From Burkholderia sp. TSV86 (GTDB lineage Bacteria > Pseudomonadota > Gammaproteobacteria > Burkholderiales > Burkholderiaceae), in the NCBI RefSeq assembly GCF_001522865.1, contig NZ_LOWB01000098.1:1-64000 (forward strand): DNA of 64,000 bases. The letters are read 5' to 3'. The notes beneath the pieces are model-generated. The model was not told where the DNA came from and searched no databases. It was given only the letters and a program-made list of their open reading frames with translations. The translations under genes and the position numbers were made by a program. Positions 9,704-20,042 of the stretch are shown piece by piece (the stretch's first letter is position 1; the number at the start of each line of letters is the position of its first letter).

Positions 9704-11227
9704 TCACTGCTCCGATTCGAACGACAGCGGCGCGAGCGCCGCGAACACGCGCTCGCGCACGCGCCGCGCGATCACCGCGATGTCCGGCGCGAAGTAATGA
9801 TCGAGGTCGTAGTGCGCGACGTCGGCGCGCACCGCCTTCATCGCTTGCAGCAGCGCCGGGCTCGTTTGGTGCGGCGCGCGCAGATCGACGCCCTGCGCGG
9901 CCGCGAGCAGCTCGATCGCGAGGATGTGCGCGGTGTTGTCCGCGATGTCCGCGAGCCGGCGCGCGGCGAACGTCGCCATCGACACGTGGTCCTCCTGGTT
10001 CGCCGATGTCGGCAGCGAATCGACCGAGGCCGGGTGCGCAAGCGTCTTGTTTTCCGACGCGAGCGCGGCGGCCGTCACGTGCGCGATCATGAAGCCCGAG
10101 TTCACGCCGCCGTCCTTCACGAGGAACGGCGGCAGGCCCGACAGCGTCGCGTCGATCAGGAGCGCGATCCGGCGCTCGGCGAGCGCGCCGATCTCGGCCG
10201 CGGCGAGCGCGAGATTATCGGCCGCGAACGCAACGGGCTCCGCGTGGAAATTGCCGCCGGACAACACCTCGCCGGTGTCGGGAAAGATCAGCGGATTGTC
10301 CGACACCGCGTTGGCCTCGATGAGCAGCACGTTCGCCGCGTGGCGCATCTGGTCGAGGCATGCGCCCATCACCTGCGGCTGGCAGCGCAGGCTGTACGGG
10401 TCCTGCACCTTGCCGCAGTCGCGGTGCGACACGTTGATCGCCGAGCCTTCGAGCAGCGTCCGGTAAGCGGCCGCCGCATCGATCTGGCCGCGATGGCCGC
10501 GCAGCTCGTGGATGCGCGCATCGAACGGCTTCACCGAGCCGGCCGCCGCATCAACCGACAGCGCGCCCGATACGAGCGCGGTGCGGTACAGATCCTCGAT
10601 CACGAACAGATTGTCGAGTGCGAGCGCGGTGGACGCCTGTGTGCCGTTCAGCAGCGCCAGCCCTTCTTTCGCGTCGAGCGCGAGCGGCGCAAGGCCCGCG
10701 ACGCGCAGGCCCTCCATCGCGCTGGCACGCTCGCCGCGGATGAACACCTCGCCGATACCGAGCAGCACGGCCGACATATGCGCGAGCGGCGCCAGATCGC
10801 CCGATGCGCCGACCGAGCCCTTGACCGGAATCAGCGGCAGCACGTCGGCATTGAACAGCGTGACGAGCGCGTCCATCACGACGCGCCGGATGCCCGAGTG
10901 ACCGCGCCCGAGGCTCGAAAGCTTCAGCGCGATCAGCAGACGCACGACCGGCAGCGCCATCGGTTCGCCCACGCCGACCGCATGCGACAGCACCAGGTTC
11001 CGTTGCAGCAGCTCGAGCTGATCGTGCGGAATATGCGTGCTCGCGAGCCGGCCGAAACCCGTGTTGATGCCGTAGGCCGGCTCGCCCTTCGCGGCGATCG
11101 CGGCGACGGCTTGCGCGCCCGCGTCGATGGCCGCGTAGCTCGCGGGATCGAGCGCGATGCGCACGTTCTCGCGTGCGATCCGGCGTAGTTGCGCAAGGCT
11201 CAGGCGGCCTGGGGTCAGTGTGATCAT
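9704..11227 (-). CDS. hutH: Histidine ammonia-lyase HutH
   Basis: 507 residues. The Ala-Ser-Gly triad that cyclises to the MIO electrophile is at residues 141-143 within [14 protein letters not shown], and the N-terminal YGINTGFG block with its catalytic tyrosine is at 52-59. It deaminates histidine to urocanate, the operon inducer. It is the promoter-proximal gene. The start at [10 protein letters not shown] matches family N-termini; an in-frame codon seven residues upstream would lie close to the predicted transcription start and inside the operator region, which makes it unlikely. Confidence 0.97.
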   Translation of the reverse strand: MITLTPGRLSLAQLRRIARENVRIALDPASYAAIDAGAQAVAAIAAKGEPAYGINTGFGRLASTHIPHDQLELLQRNLVLSHAVGVGEPMALPVVRLLIALKLSSLGRGHSGIRRVVMDALVTLFNADVLPLIPVKGSVGASGDLAPLAHMSAVLLGIGEVFIRGERASAMEGLRVAGLAPLALDAKEGLALLNGTQASTALALDNLFVIEDLYRTALVSGALSVDAAAGSVKPFDARIHELRGHRGQIDAAAAYRTLLEGSAINVSHRDCGKVQDPYSLRCQPQVMGACLDQMRHAANVLLIEANAVSDNPLIFPDTGEVLSGGNFHAEPVAFAADNLALAAAEIGALAERRIALLIDATLSGLPPFLVKDGGVNSGFMIAHVTAAALASENKTLAHPASVDSLPTSANQEDHVSMATFAARRLADIADNTAHILAIELLAAAQGVDLRAPHQTSPALLQAMKAVRADVAHYDLDHYFAPDIAVIARRVRERVFAALAPLSFESEQ

Positions 11228-11238
11228 CGGCGAGTCCT

Positions 11239-11246
11239 GTCTATAC
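11239..11246 (-). promoter_or_regulatory. HutC-type operator box 1
   Basis: The sequence GTCTATAC fits the GTNTANAC core described for the HutC subfamily of GntR regulators. It lies within the 12-base TGTCTATACAAG (11238-11249), whose exact reverse complement is found at 11280-11291. Its place is about +11 to +18 relative to the predicted hut start site. Confidence 0.7.
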
Positions 11247-11263
11247 AAGTTTTCGATGCGTCG

Positions 11264-11292
11264 AGTTTAGTGACCCAAGCTTGTATAGACAA
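11264..11292 (-). promoter_or_regulatory. Predicted hut operon promoter
   Basis: On the minus strand a -35 TTGTCT (11287-11292) and a -10 TAAACT (11264-11269) are separated by exactly 17 bases, each matching four of six sigma-70 consensus positions. Transcription would start near 11257, about 30 bases before the hutH start codon. One HutC box covers the -35 element and another lies just downstream of the predicted start site, which is how a repressor would act. Prediction only. Confidence 0.55.
11283..11290 (-). promoter_or_regulatory. HutC-type operator box 2
   Basis: Inverse copy of box 1: CTTGTATAGACA at 11280-11291 is the reverse complement of 11238-11249. It overlaps the predicted -35 element of the hut promoter. 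Box centres 1 and 2 are 44 bases apart. Confidence 0.7.
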
Positions 11293-11334
11293 CTCGTTTT
11301 TCAAAAATACGGCCTGGGGTTTGCCCTAGGCTTG

Positions 11335-11342
11335 GTCTATAC
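11335..11342 (-). promoter_or_regulatory. HutC-type operator box 3 (upstream)
   Basis: A third exact GTCTATAC on the plus strand, 52 bases upstream of box 2, with less flanking identity than the first two. It could be an auxiliary operator. Three exact copies of an 8-mer within about 105 bases are unlikely by chance in GC-rich DNA. Confidence 0.55.
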
Positions 11343-11692
11343 GTGGTCCCTGCCGATATCCGGCTCGCGCTTGCCGGGCGCGCATCGGAGCGCCGCGGCG
11401 CGGGATGCCGGACACAAGCCGAGCGCGGGAAACCAGCCGGGCCCGGATCCAGCGCATCCGCGCGGGACATTTCAGGCAATCTGCCTGCGCAGGCGAATTC
11501 TCGGCCGCCGGAATGCACGCTGCGCCGGCTGAGCGGCGGCATAACATGCGTTATCCGTCGATTGATTGGTATCGCTCAATAGCGCTCGTGCGATTCGCGC
11601 CGGCTACAGAAAAGCAGACGCCATGAAGGAAACGGCCGGCAGCACATGCCGCCGGAGCGTGCCGCCATGCGTGAAAACAGACACTGGATGCA
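11343..11692. other. Gap between hut operators and the phosphopantetheinyl transferase gene
   Basis: About 350 bases with no supported gene or clear hairpin. It is the shared upstream region of hutH and downstream region of the convergently placed end of the PPTase gene. Frames in both strands are short and lack family features. Confidence 0.5.
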
Positions 11693-12595
11693 CTACGCAC
11701 GCTGCCAGGCGACGCAGGCCGCGTAGCCGGCCGGTGCGTCGAGCCAGATCGCATCGAACGCGGCCACGCCGCAGGCGGCTGACGCCGGATCGACGATGCG
11801 CACGATCGGCGTGACCGGAAAATGCAGTGCCGGCCCGGCAGCGGCCAACGCTGCGCCACCCTGCTCGCGCGCGGCTGCCATCGACGTGCGGTGCGCGGGA
11901 CCGCGCGAAACGGCGCAGCCGGGATCGCACGCCGGCAACGCCGAGGCAGCCGGCTGCCCTTCGCCGCCGAGCACTGAGAACGCGGTGAGCCCCGCGCCGA
12001 TTCCCGTGCCGAGCGCTTTCAGCAGCGCCTCCTTCGCCGCCCACACCCGATAGAACGCCGCTTCGCGCTCGGCTTCGGGCAACGCGGCAAGCGCCGCCTC
12101 GTCGGCGGGGGCGAACACCGCGCGGCTGAGCGACCACCAATCGATGCCCTCGCGCTGTGCCTCGATATCGACGCCGACGCGCGCCGCGCGGCTCCAACCG
12201 ATCAGCGCATGCCCGCCGGAATGCGACACGTTGAAATCCAGCGTGGGCGCGAGCCGCGCATGCTCGGGCGCAAGCGTTGGCCGGCCGTGTGCGTCGGCGA
12301 CGAAACGCAGCGCCGCGGCCGGAATCTCCAAGGCGGCGCCGAGCAGCATGCGCAGCACCGCGCGGGTCGCAGCGTAGCGCAGCGCGTCTTCCGTTCGCAC
12401 AAAGCGGTGCGCACGCTCCTGCTCGTCGTCGCTCAAACATTCGAACGCGCGCGTTTCGCCTGCCGCGCCGAAATTGAAATCGAGCCGCACGAGCCGTACA
12501 CCAGCGGTGCGCACCGCATCGGGCGCCGTCAATTCGACGGCGCGATAAGCGGCATCGTGAGCGGACGGCAAAAATGCATCAGAAGGTTGGCTCAT
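11693..12595 (-). CDS. 4'-phosphopantetheinyl transferase, Sfp type
   Basis: A 300-residue protein. The family motifs are complete: FNVSHSGGHAL, RVGVDIE with the magnesium ligands, and FYRVWAAKEALLKALGTGI. Sfp-type enzymes move the phosphopantetheine arm from coenzyme A to carrier domains of non-ribosomal peptide and polyketide synthases. It is longer than Sfp (about 230 residues), owing to an N-terminal extension and a C-terminal half of low similarity. No carrier-protein or synthase gene is in the window, so it probably serves clusters elsewhere. It is a single-gene unit, opposite in strand to the alkB remnant. Confidence 0.9.
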   Translation of the reverse strand: MSQPSDAFLPSAHDAAYRAVELTAPDAVRTAGVRLVRLDFNFGAAGETRAFECLSDDEQERAHRFVRTEDALRYAATRAVLRMLLGAALEIPAAALRFVADAHGRPTLAPEHARLAPTLDFNVSHSGGHALIGWSRAARVGVDIEAQREGIDWWSLSRAVFAPADEAALAALPEAEREAAFYRVWAAKEALLKALGTGIGAGLTAFSVLGGEGQPAASALPACDPGCAVSRGPAHRTSMAAAREQGGAALAAAGPALHFPVTPIVRIVDPASAACGVAAFDAIWLDAPAGYAACVAWQRA

Positions 12596-13023
12596 GGAGG
12601 CAAGGAAAGCGCGTGTCAGACGAAAGCGTTCGATAGTAACGGATGCCGGTCATGCCCGCCGCGCAACAGACGCGAATACGCACGGAATCAATCTCTCGGT
12701 TCTCCTTCAATAACCCCGAACCATGCGATGACCATACTCCGGCGCGCTCACCAGCCGCTCATCTCGACAGCCCGCAATGGTTGAATCAGGCTGCTGCACA
12801 AGACGCGGCGCGGCCCGCCTGTCGTTGCGGCGTTTGGAGGTTCATGCCTAATCCGAAGATTTGGCCGAACGATGATAGAACACATGTAACTGAGCGCAGC
12901 GAACATGAACTGGCGGCACGGACGGCAAACGCCGGTGCACGCAACCAGCCAGCCGGCCCAAAAAACGGCGCACCCACACCGACAGGGAAGAGCAATGGCA
13001 ACTCAGCAACCGGCACGCTCGCC
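12596..13023. other. Gap between the PPTase gene and the alkB remnant
   Basis: About 430 bases. In an intact gene this area should encode the N-terminal membrane helices of the alkane monooxygenase, but none of the three forward frames contains hydrophobic AlkB-like sequence. One frame is open here, in phase with the remnant, yet its content is polar and unlike the family. The N-terminal coding part therefore seems deleted or replaced. Confidence 0.5.
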
Positions 13024-13903
13024 GTGAACCGATACAAAACGCTATTGGTGATCGTCAGCACGCAATCGCTCAGCTGGTACGACTACATCGGCTGCGCCAT
13101 GTCGCTCGGCACCGCGACCGGCATCTCGATCAACACCGCGCACGAACTCGGCCATAAAAACAACCGGTTCGAGCGCTGGCTCGCAAAAATCACGCTCGCC
13201 CCCGTCGCATATGGCCATTTCTTCGTCGAGCACAATCGCGGCCATCATGTGCGCGTCGCCACGCTGGACGATCCGGCCAGCGCCCGCTACGGCGAATCGT
13301 TCTGGGCGTTCCTGCCGAGAACCGTAACGGGCAGCGTCAGATCCGCGTGGCGGCTCGAAAAGGCGCGGCTGGCACGCACCGGCCACTCGTGCTGGTCGTG
13401 GCGCAACGAAGTGCTGCATGCGTGGGCGACGACTGCCGCGTGATGGGGCGCCGCGATCGCGTTGTACGGCGCGAAAGTGCTGCCGCTGCTGCTGATCCAG
13501 GCGGTATATGGCAGCGTCGCTGCTCGAAGTCGTCAACTACACCGAGCACTACGGGCTCGGCCGCAATCAGTTGCCGAGCGGGCGCTACGAGCGCTGCACG
13601 AGCGCGCACTCGTGGAACAGCAGCCACGTCGTGACGAACCTGTTCCTGTATCGACTCCAGCGCCACGCCGATCATCATGCCAACCCGGCGCGCGCTTATC
13701 AGGCCCTGCGGCATTTCGACGATTCGCCGCAATTGCCCGCCGGTTATGCGACGATGATCCCGCTCGCCTATGTGCCGCCGCTGTGGTTCAAGGTGATGAA
13801 TCCGCGCGTCGTCGGGCACTACCGCGCGAACATCGGGCAATCGAACATCAAGCCGTCGATCCGGCAACGGGTGCTTGCTGAACTGGGCGCGGCACGCGCA
13901 TGA
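13024..13903 (+). pseudogene. alkB: Alkane 1-monooxygenase (AlkB) remnant
   Basis: The translation from about 13024 is clearly AlkB: the histidine boxes HELGHK, EHNRGHH and, in the later part, LQRHADHH, plus NYTEHYGLGR, are all present. The gene is broken in at least three ways. First, the N-terminal membrane part is absent and the join near NRYKTLL-VIVSTQSLSW looks like an internal deletion. Second, an in-frame TGA interrupts it at 13441-13443, between HAWATTAA and WGAAIALYG. Third, the frame moves by one between about 13504 and 13515, so that SLLEVVNYTEH continues in another phase. The rest reads through to a normal C-terminus at 13903. An intact enzyme would be a di-iron membrane hydroxylase for alkanes. 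Function is almost certainly lost. Confidence 0.9.
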
Positions 13904-13936
13904 CGCGGCGGCATACGCGGCCTGAGCCACGTCAAA

Positions 13937-13963
13937 GCAAAACCGGCCGCATAAGCGGCCGGT
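13937..13963 (-). terminator. Intrinsic terminator of the arginine-type binding protein gene
   Basis: A perfect 9-bp stem, ACCGGCCGC and GCGGCCGGT (13942-13950 and 13955-13963), with an ATAA/TTAT loop. On the minus strand it is followed by TTTTGCTTT, giving the U tract. It lies about 50 bases after the stop of the binding protein gene at 14010, and also separates it from the end of the alkB remnant. Confidence 0.8.
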
Positions 13964-14009
13964 CGTCGACAAGACAGCGCTTTCGAAATTCGGCACGCCG
14001 CCGAATGCG

Positions 14010-14804
14010 TTACTTGAGCGTCACGGGTACGCTGAAGTACTTCTTCGCAAGGCCATCGATCGTGCCGTCGGCCTTCAGTTCCTTCAGCGCCTGATTGACC
14101 GCGGTTTTCAACGACTCATCGCCCTTACGCAGCCCGAAGCCCACGCCCGAGCCGAGAATCTCCGCATCGCTCACATGATCGCCCGCGAACGCGAAGCCCG
14201 CGCCCTGCGGCTTCGACAGAAAGCCCTTCGCGCCCGCCTCCGAATCCTGGAACGTTGCGTCCAGACGCCCCGACTTCAGGTCTTCGTAGGCCAGATCCTG
14301 CGTCTGATACGGCACGACTTCGACGCCCGCCGGCGCCCAGCGCTTCTTCGCGTAGGCTTCCTGAATCGTTCCTTGCAGCACGCCAATGCGCTTGCCCTTG
14401 AGCGAGGCCGTCGTCGGCAGCAGCCCGCTGCCCTTCTTCGCGATCAACTGATTCGGGATCGTGTAGATCGGATCGGTGAAATCGATGGCGCGGCGGCGCT
14501 GATCGGTGATCGTCATGTCGGAGTTGATCGCATCGAATTTGCGAGCCTGCAGCGCCGGGATCAGGCCGTCGAACGCGTTTTCGACCCACACGCACTTCAC
14601 CTTCAGCTTCGCGCATACGGCATTGCCGATATCGATATCGAAACCGGCCAGCTTGCCGTCGGGCGTCTTGTATTCGAACGGCGCATACGATGCCTCGACG
14701 CCGAAGCGAATTTCCTTCAGATCGGCCGCGACCGCGCTGCCTGCTGCCAGCATCGCTGCCGTCGCGACCGCGTGCGCGGCCATCTTTCGCCAGTTCAATT
14801 TCAT
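14010..14804 (-). CDS. Periplasmic substrate-binding protein, arginine/ornithine/lysine type (ArgT/HisJ family)
   Basis: 264 residues with a Sec signal peptide (positively charged start, hydrophobic stretch, cleavage after AVA at about residue 26). The mature N-terminus RFGVEASYAPFEYKTPDGKL and the GFDIDIGNAVC segment belong to the SBP_bac_3 family of polar amino acid binding proteins; the DMTITDQRR and DATFQDSEAG blocks are typical for basic amino acids. A GAGGAG ribosome site precedes the ATG. The partner permease and ATPase genes are about 9 kb upstream at 23672-25891, with the arginine catabolic genes between them, so arginine or ornithine is the likely ligand. It has its own terminator and probably its own promoter. 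Confidence 0.88.
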   Translation of the reverse strand: MKLNWRKMAAHAVATAAMLAAGSAVAADLKEIRFGVEASYAPFEYKTPDGKLAGFDIDIGNAVCAKLKVKCVWVENAFDGLIPALQARKFDAINSDMTITDQRRRAIDFTDPIYTIPNQLIAKKGSGLLPTTASLKGKRIGVLQGTIQEAYAKKRWAPAGVEVVPYQTQDLAYEDLKSGRLDATFQDSEAGAKGFLSKPQGAGFAFAGDHVSDAEILGSGVGFGLRKGDESLKTAVNQALKELKADGTIDGLAKKYFSVPVTLK

Positions 14805-15132
14805 CAGTGTTCTCCTCGATACGAACGAACATTGTCAGTCAGCGACCGGAACGCCGCATGATTGCAGCGCAGCCGTTTGCGGACAAACACGCGGCCCGGT
14901 CATGATGCGGCGCAACAGCCGCAAGGTCGCGATTGTACCGTCTCGGGCGCCCCGGCTGGTCGGGCGCGCGCGCCAGGGCGGGCGCGGCGGCGATTACGTC
15001 GCGGCATGCGGAATGCGCAATTAGGCGTCGCAATCGCGCAAGCGGCGCGCTGCGCAAGCCGGCGGGCGGCATGCACGCGGGGGAGCGGAAACCGGCTCTG
15101 GAGCTCGGACGGGCGCGGCGCGCGCCTGCCGC
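14805..15132. other. Gap between astE and the binding protein gene
   Basis: About 330 bases. The promoter of the binding protein gene should be here on the minus strand, but the TTGTCC-like element near 14877 has no good -10 partner at the right distance. No RNA gene or strong terminator is visible. Confidence 0.4.
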
Positions 15133-16206
15133 TCAGACGAGCGCAGCGTATATGTCGGCCGTCGTCTCGACGACCAGCAGCCCCGCTCGCAAGCCAGGCT
15201 TGACCGACGGATTTGGAAACACGATGCGCTCCTCGTCGCGCGTCACCGTATAGCGGTAATCGCCGTCGCGCGCGAGCAGCGTGCCTCGCGCGAACGGCGT
15301 GAAGTTCGGCACGTCCTTGTCGACGAACAGTTCGAGCGCGTCGCTTTGCTTGGTGATCTGATCGACGACCGTGAATACGCGCGGCAACGGCGCATGCGCG
15401 CGCGGCGCGGCGCCCGGCACGCCGCCGCGATCGGACACGAGATGGCGCACCGCCTGATCGGCGTGCGCGAACCGCGCGAGATCGTTCTCGCCGAACGGCA
15501 TCACCTTGCCCAGCTCCAGCGTGCATGCGAGCGCGCCGCACTGCTGCGCGGTGAAATGCGAAAACGTATTTCCTTTCGCCGTATGCAGCAGCACCGCCGC
15601 GATCCGCGCGAAGCCGAGCCATTCGAACATCGTCCGCGCCGGCGGCATGCCGGTATGCGGCAGCAGGGCGAACTGCTCGAACATCGATGCGCGAATCGCG
15701 GTATGCATGTCGATGTGCCAGCGCTCACCGCCCGTGGGTGCCGCCGCGAAAAAGCGCGCCGCGGCCGCCTCGAGCTGCTCGGCGCGAAGCGCCTCGCGGC
15801 TCGGCGCCAGCTGCTGAACCTGCTGGTAGCGGCCGCCGAACAAGCGATTCAGATCGTCGTCCAGATAACGCCGCCCCGCACGCATCGCGGCCGGATTGCC
15901 GAGCGCGACGAGCAGCCTGCACGCCAGCGGCAGCGTGCCACGCGCGATGTCGCGAACGAGCCGCGACGCCAACTCGATCGGCGCCGTTTCGTCGCCGTGC
16001 ACGCCAGCCGATACGAGCACGCTACGCATGCGCGGCGCGGCGTCGGCCGGCTCGAGCAGCAACAGCCCGTCGCCGAGCCAACGCCAGTGCACCACGCGTT
16101 GCGCGCATTCGCCGGTGGCCGAAGATGCAGCGCCGCCCGCCAGCGTCAACGCGAGAAAATCGTCGAGCCAGCCCGCGCCGCCGCCGCGTTCAGCGCTGAA
16201 AATCAT
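15133..16206 (-). CDS. astE: Succinylglutamate desuccinylase AstE
   Basis: A 357-residue zinc carboxypeptidase-like protein of the AstE/AspA family. The zinc ligands are visible in [13 protein letters not shown] (His, Glu) and in [11 protein letters not shown] (second His). It cleaves N-succinylglutamate to glutamate and succinate, the last step of the arginine succinyltransferase pathway. Its start overlaps the end of astB by 17 bases, which suggests translational coupling. It is the last gene of the ast unit. Confidence 0.95.
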   Translation of the reverse strand: MIFSAERGGGAGWLDDFLALTLAGGAASSATGECAQRVVHWRWLGDGLLLLEPADAAPRMRSVLVSAGVHGDETAPIELASRLVRDIARGTLPLACRLLVALGNPAAMRAGRRYLDDDLNRLFGGRYQQVQQLAPSREALRAEQLEAAAARFFAAAPTGGERWHIDMHTAIRASMFEQFALLPHTGMPPARTMFEWLGFARIAAVLLHTAKGNTFSHFTAQQCGALACTLELGKVMPFGENDLARFAHADQAVRHLVSDRGGVPGAAPRAHAPLPRVFTVVDQITKQSDALELFVDKDVPNFTPFARGTLLARDGDYRYTVTRDEERIVFPNPSVKPGLRAGLLVVETTADIYAALV

Positions 16207-17530
16207 AGAGCGAGCCCAGGCCGAGGATCTGCGTCAGCTCATCGAGCGCCGTGCGCGATTCGTCGAGCAGCGCCGGATCGGCGAGATCCGCGGGCGACAA
16301 CCGGTCGCGATAATGTCTGTCGATCCATCCATCGAGCGACGTGAACAGCGCATCGTCGATCCAGACATTCGACTTCACCGCGTCGCGTTCCGCATCGGTG
16401 AGCACGACGCGCAGCCGCAAGCACGCCGGGCCGCCGCCGTTCTTCATGCTTTCGCGCAGATCGAACACCAGCACGTCGCGAATCGGCCCATTGCCGGCGA
16501 CAAGTTCGTCCAGGTAGGCGGACACATTCGGATTCTCTCTGCATTCCTGCGGAACGATCAGCAGCTGCGCGCCGTCCGCGCGCGTGAGCAACTGGCTGTT
16601 GAACAGATACGAGCCCACCGCGTCCGCGACGCTCACCGCGTGCTGCGGCACCTCGATGATCTTGAGCTGCGCGCCCAACGCGCCGAGCGCGGCGCTCAGC
16701 GTGTCGTAGGTCACCTGCTTGTCGACGAACGCGCGCTCGTGGCAAAACAGCGTATCGCGGTTGCCCACCGCGATCACGTCGTTGTGGAACACGCCGGCGT
16801 CGATCACGTCCGGGTCCTGCTGCGCATAGACGGTCGCCTCCTCGCGCAGGCCGTGGCGCTGCGCGACCGCGCGGCTCGCCTCGAACGTCTGGCGCGCGGG
16901 AAAGCGTTTCGGCTCGGGCCCGCGCCGGTATTCGGCGCGGCCATACACGAAGAACTCGATGCCGCGTGCGCCGTATTCGGCGCAAAAGCGCGTGTGGTTC
17001 GCCGCGCCTTCGTCGCCGAGCGCGGGCGTGCCGGGCAGCGCGTCGTGCACCGCGAAGCGCGCGTCGTCCGAGAAGATCGCGGCAAGCGTGCGGCGCGTCG
17101 CCTCGTGCTCGATCGCCCGGTGCAGCTTGCTGCACAGATTGGCCGGCGTGAAATGGACGCGGCCGTCGGCCGTATCCGCCGACGGGCTCACCGTCGCCGC
17201 GTTCGCGGTCCACATCGCGGACGCGGAACTTGCCGCGGCGAGCAGCTCGGGCGCCTGCTTCGCGGCTTTCGCGATCACGTCGGCATCCTTGCCGGAGAAA
17301 CCGAGTTCGCGCAACAGGCGCAGCGACGGCCGCTCCTGTGGCGGCAGCACGCCTTGCGCAAAGCCCAGGTCCGCGAGCCGCTTCATCTTGCGCAGCCCCT
17401 GCTTGGCGGCCGCCTTCGGGTTCGCGTCGCTCTTTTCGTTGGACAGCGATGCGACATTGCCGAACGACAGCCCCGCATAGTTATGGGTCGGGCCGACGAG
17501 CCCGTCGAAATTGGCTTCTTTTGCGTTCAT
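16190..17530 (-). CDS. astB: N-succinylarginine dihydrolase AstB
   Basis: 446 residues, normal for AstB. The start [22 protein letters not shown] is the typical family N-terminus, and the [10 protein letters not shown] and [14 protein letters not shown] blocks near the C-terminal third belong to the guanidine-modifying (GME) fold with its catalytic cysteine. It turns N2-succinylarginine into succinylornithine, carbon dioxide and two ammonia. The longer open frame upstream lies within astD and is not used. It follows astD by 13 bases. Confidence 0.96.
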   Translation of the reverse strand: MNAKEANFDGLVGPTHNYAGLSFGNVASLSNEKSDANPKAAAKQGLRKMKRLADLGFAQGVLPPQERPSLRLLRELGFSGKDADVIAKAAKQAPELLAAASSASAMWTANAATVSPSADTADGRVHFTPANLCSKLHRAIEHEATRRTLAAIFSDDARFAVHDALPGTPALGDEGAANHTRFCAEYGARGIEFFVYGRAEYRRGPEPKRFPARQTFEASRAVAQRHGLREEATVYAQQDPDVIDAGVFHNDVIAVGNRDTLFCHERAFVDKQVTYDTLSAALGALGAQLKIIEVPQHAVSVADAVGSYLFNSQLLTRADGAQLLIVPQECRENPNVSAYLDELVAGNGPIRDVLVFDLRESMKNGGGPACLRLRVVLTDAERDAVKSNVWIDDALFTSLDGWIDRHYRDRLSPADLADPALLDESRTALDELTQILGLGSLYDFQR

Positions 17531-17543
17531 CGTCGCATCCTGC

Positions 17544-19010
<1,467 letters not shown>

Positions 19011-20042
19011 CTATCCCTGTTTCTGTTTGAGCGGCAGCACGCGCACGTGATCGCCGGCCTTGACGCGCAGCGCGGCGGCATCGTCCGCCGACAGCGTGAA
19101 CGCGCCGTCCTCGACGAGCCCCGGCGCGACGCCGACGCGAAAATCCGCAAGCGACGTGTTCGACACGAGCGAGCGCGGCGCATCGCCGCTCGCGGCGGCG
19201 TTGCCGATCGCAACCGGCACGACGGCGCTCTCGCGCACCGTGCGCAGATCCGACACGTGGCATTCGAGCACGGGGCCGGCATCGAAAATATCGACGTGGT
19301 TCTGATAGCGCAGCCCTTCCGCCTCGAGCATCTTGCGCGCGGGCAGCGTATCGCGATGCGTGAGCCCGATCACGTCCTGCGCGTCCTGCGGCAGCAGGTC
19401 GACGTAGACCGGAAAGCGCGGCATCAGCTCGGCGAGAAACGATTTGCGGCCGTGCGAACTCAGGTAATCCGCGGCGTTGAAATCGATCTGATAGAAGTGC
19501 GAGCCGACCGCGCGCCAGAACGGCGACGTGCCGTCGTCGTCGAAATGGCCGCGCAGCTCCGCGCAGATGCGCTCCGGGAACCGTTCGCGGAACTGCGCGA
19601 TGAACATGAAACGCGAGCGCGACAACAAGCCGCCGACGCCGCCCGTCCGGTAGCGCGGGCTCAAAAACAGCGAGCACACTTCCGCATAGCCCGTCAGGTC
19701 GTGCGAGATGTTCAACAGCGACATCCGCGTCCACACGCCGAGATCCTGGCTCGCATGCACCACCGTGCTCACGCGGTAGTTGTAGAACGGCTGCGTCAGG
19801 CCCACCTCGGTCTCGATGCCGCACACGCCGGCGATATCGCCCGTGTGCGTGTCCTCCATCACGAAGAAGTAGCCGGCATCGGCCGGGCTTGCTTGGCCGT
19901 CGAGCGTGCGGCGGGTGCGCTCGATACGCGCGGCGAGCGCGTCGCGGTCCGGCTTGAACGTGGTGAGGCCCGGCCCGGTTTCCCGCGCGAGCGCGACGAG
20001 CGCGTCGACGTCGCCCGTCTGTACGACTCGAACGACGATCAT
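19011..20042 (-). CDS. aruG: Arginine/ornithine N-succinyltransferase, beta subunit (AruG-like AstA)
   Basis: 343 residues of the AstA family, GNAT-like fold. Typical blocks are VDIFDAGPVLECH near residue 240, and SPFWRAVGSHFYQIDF in the middle. The ATG at 20042 overlaps the stop of the alpha subunit gene as ATGA, so the two subunits are translationally coupled, as in Pseudomonas aruF-aruG. The complex transfers succinyl from succinyl-CoA to arginine or ornithine. Two diverged tandem paralogues here match the heteromeric enzyme type rather than the single AstA of enterobacteria. Confidence 0.93.
   Translation of the reverse strand: MIVVRVVQTGDVDALVALARETGPGLTTFKPDRDALAARIERTRRTLDGQASPADAGYFFVMEDTHTGDIAGVCGIETEVGLTQPFYNYRVSTVVHASQDLGVWTRMSLLNISHDLTGYAEVCSLFLSPRYRTGGVGGLLSRSRFMFIAQFRERFPERICAELRGHFDDDGTSPFWRAVGSHFYQIDFNAADYLSSHGRKSFLAELMPRFPVYVDLLPQDAQDVIGLTHRDTLPARKMLEAEGLRYQNHVDIFDAGPVLECHVSDLRTVRESAVVPVAIGNAAASGDAPRSLVSNTSLADFRVGVAPGLVEDGAFTLSADDAAALRVKAGDHVRVLPLKQKQG

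Noticed and set aside
12643..13443. Intact 266-residue AlkB-like protein
   Set aside because: The frame is open but its first 125 residues are not AlkB and the conserved C-terminal third is cut off by the TGA at 13441, so it is treated as part of a pseudogene.
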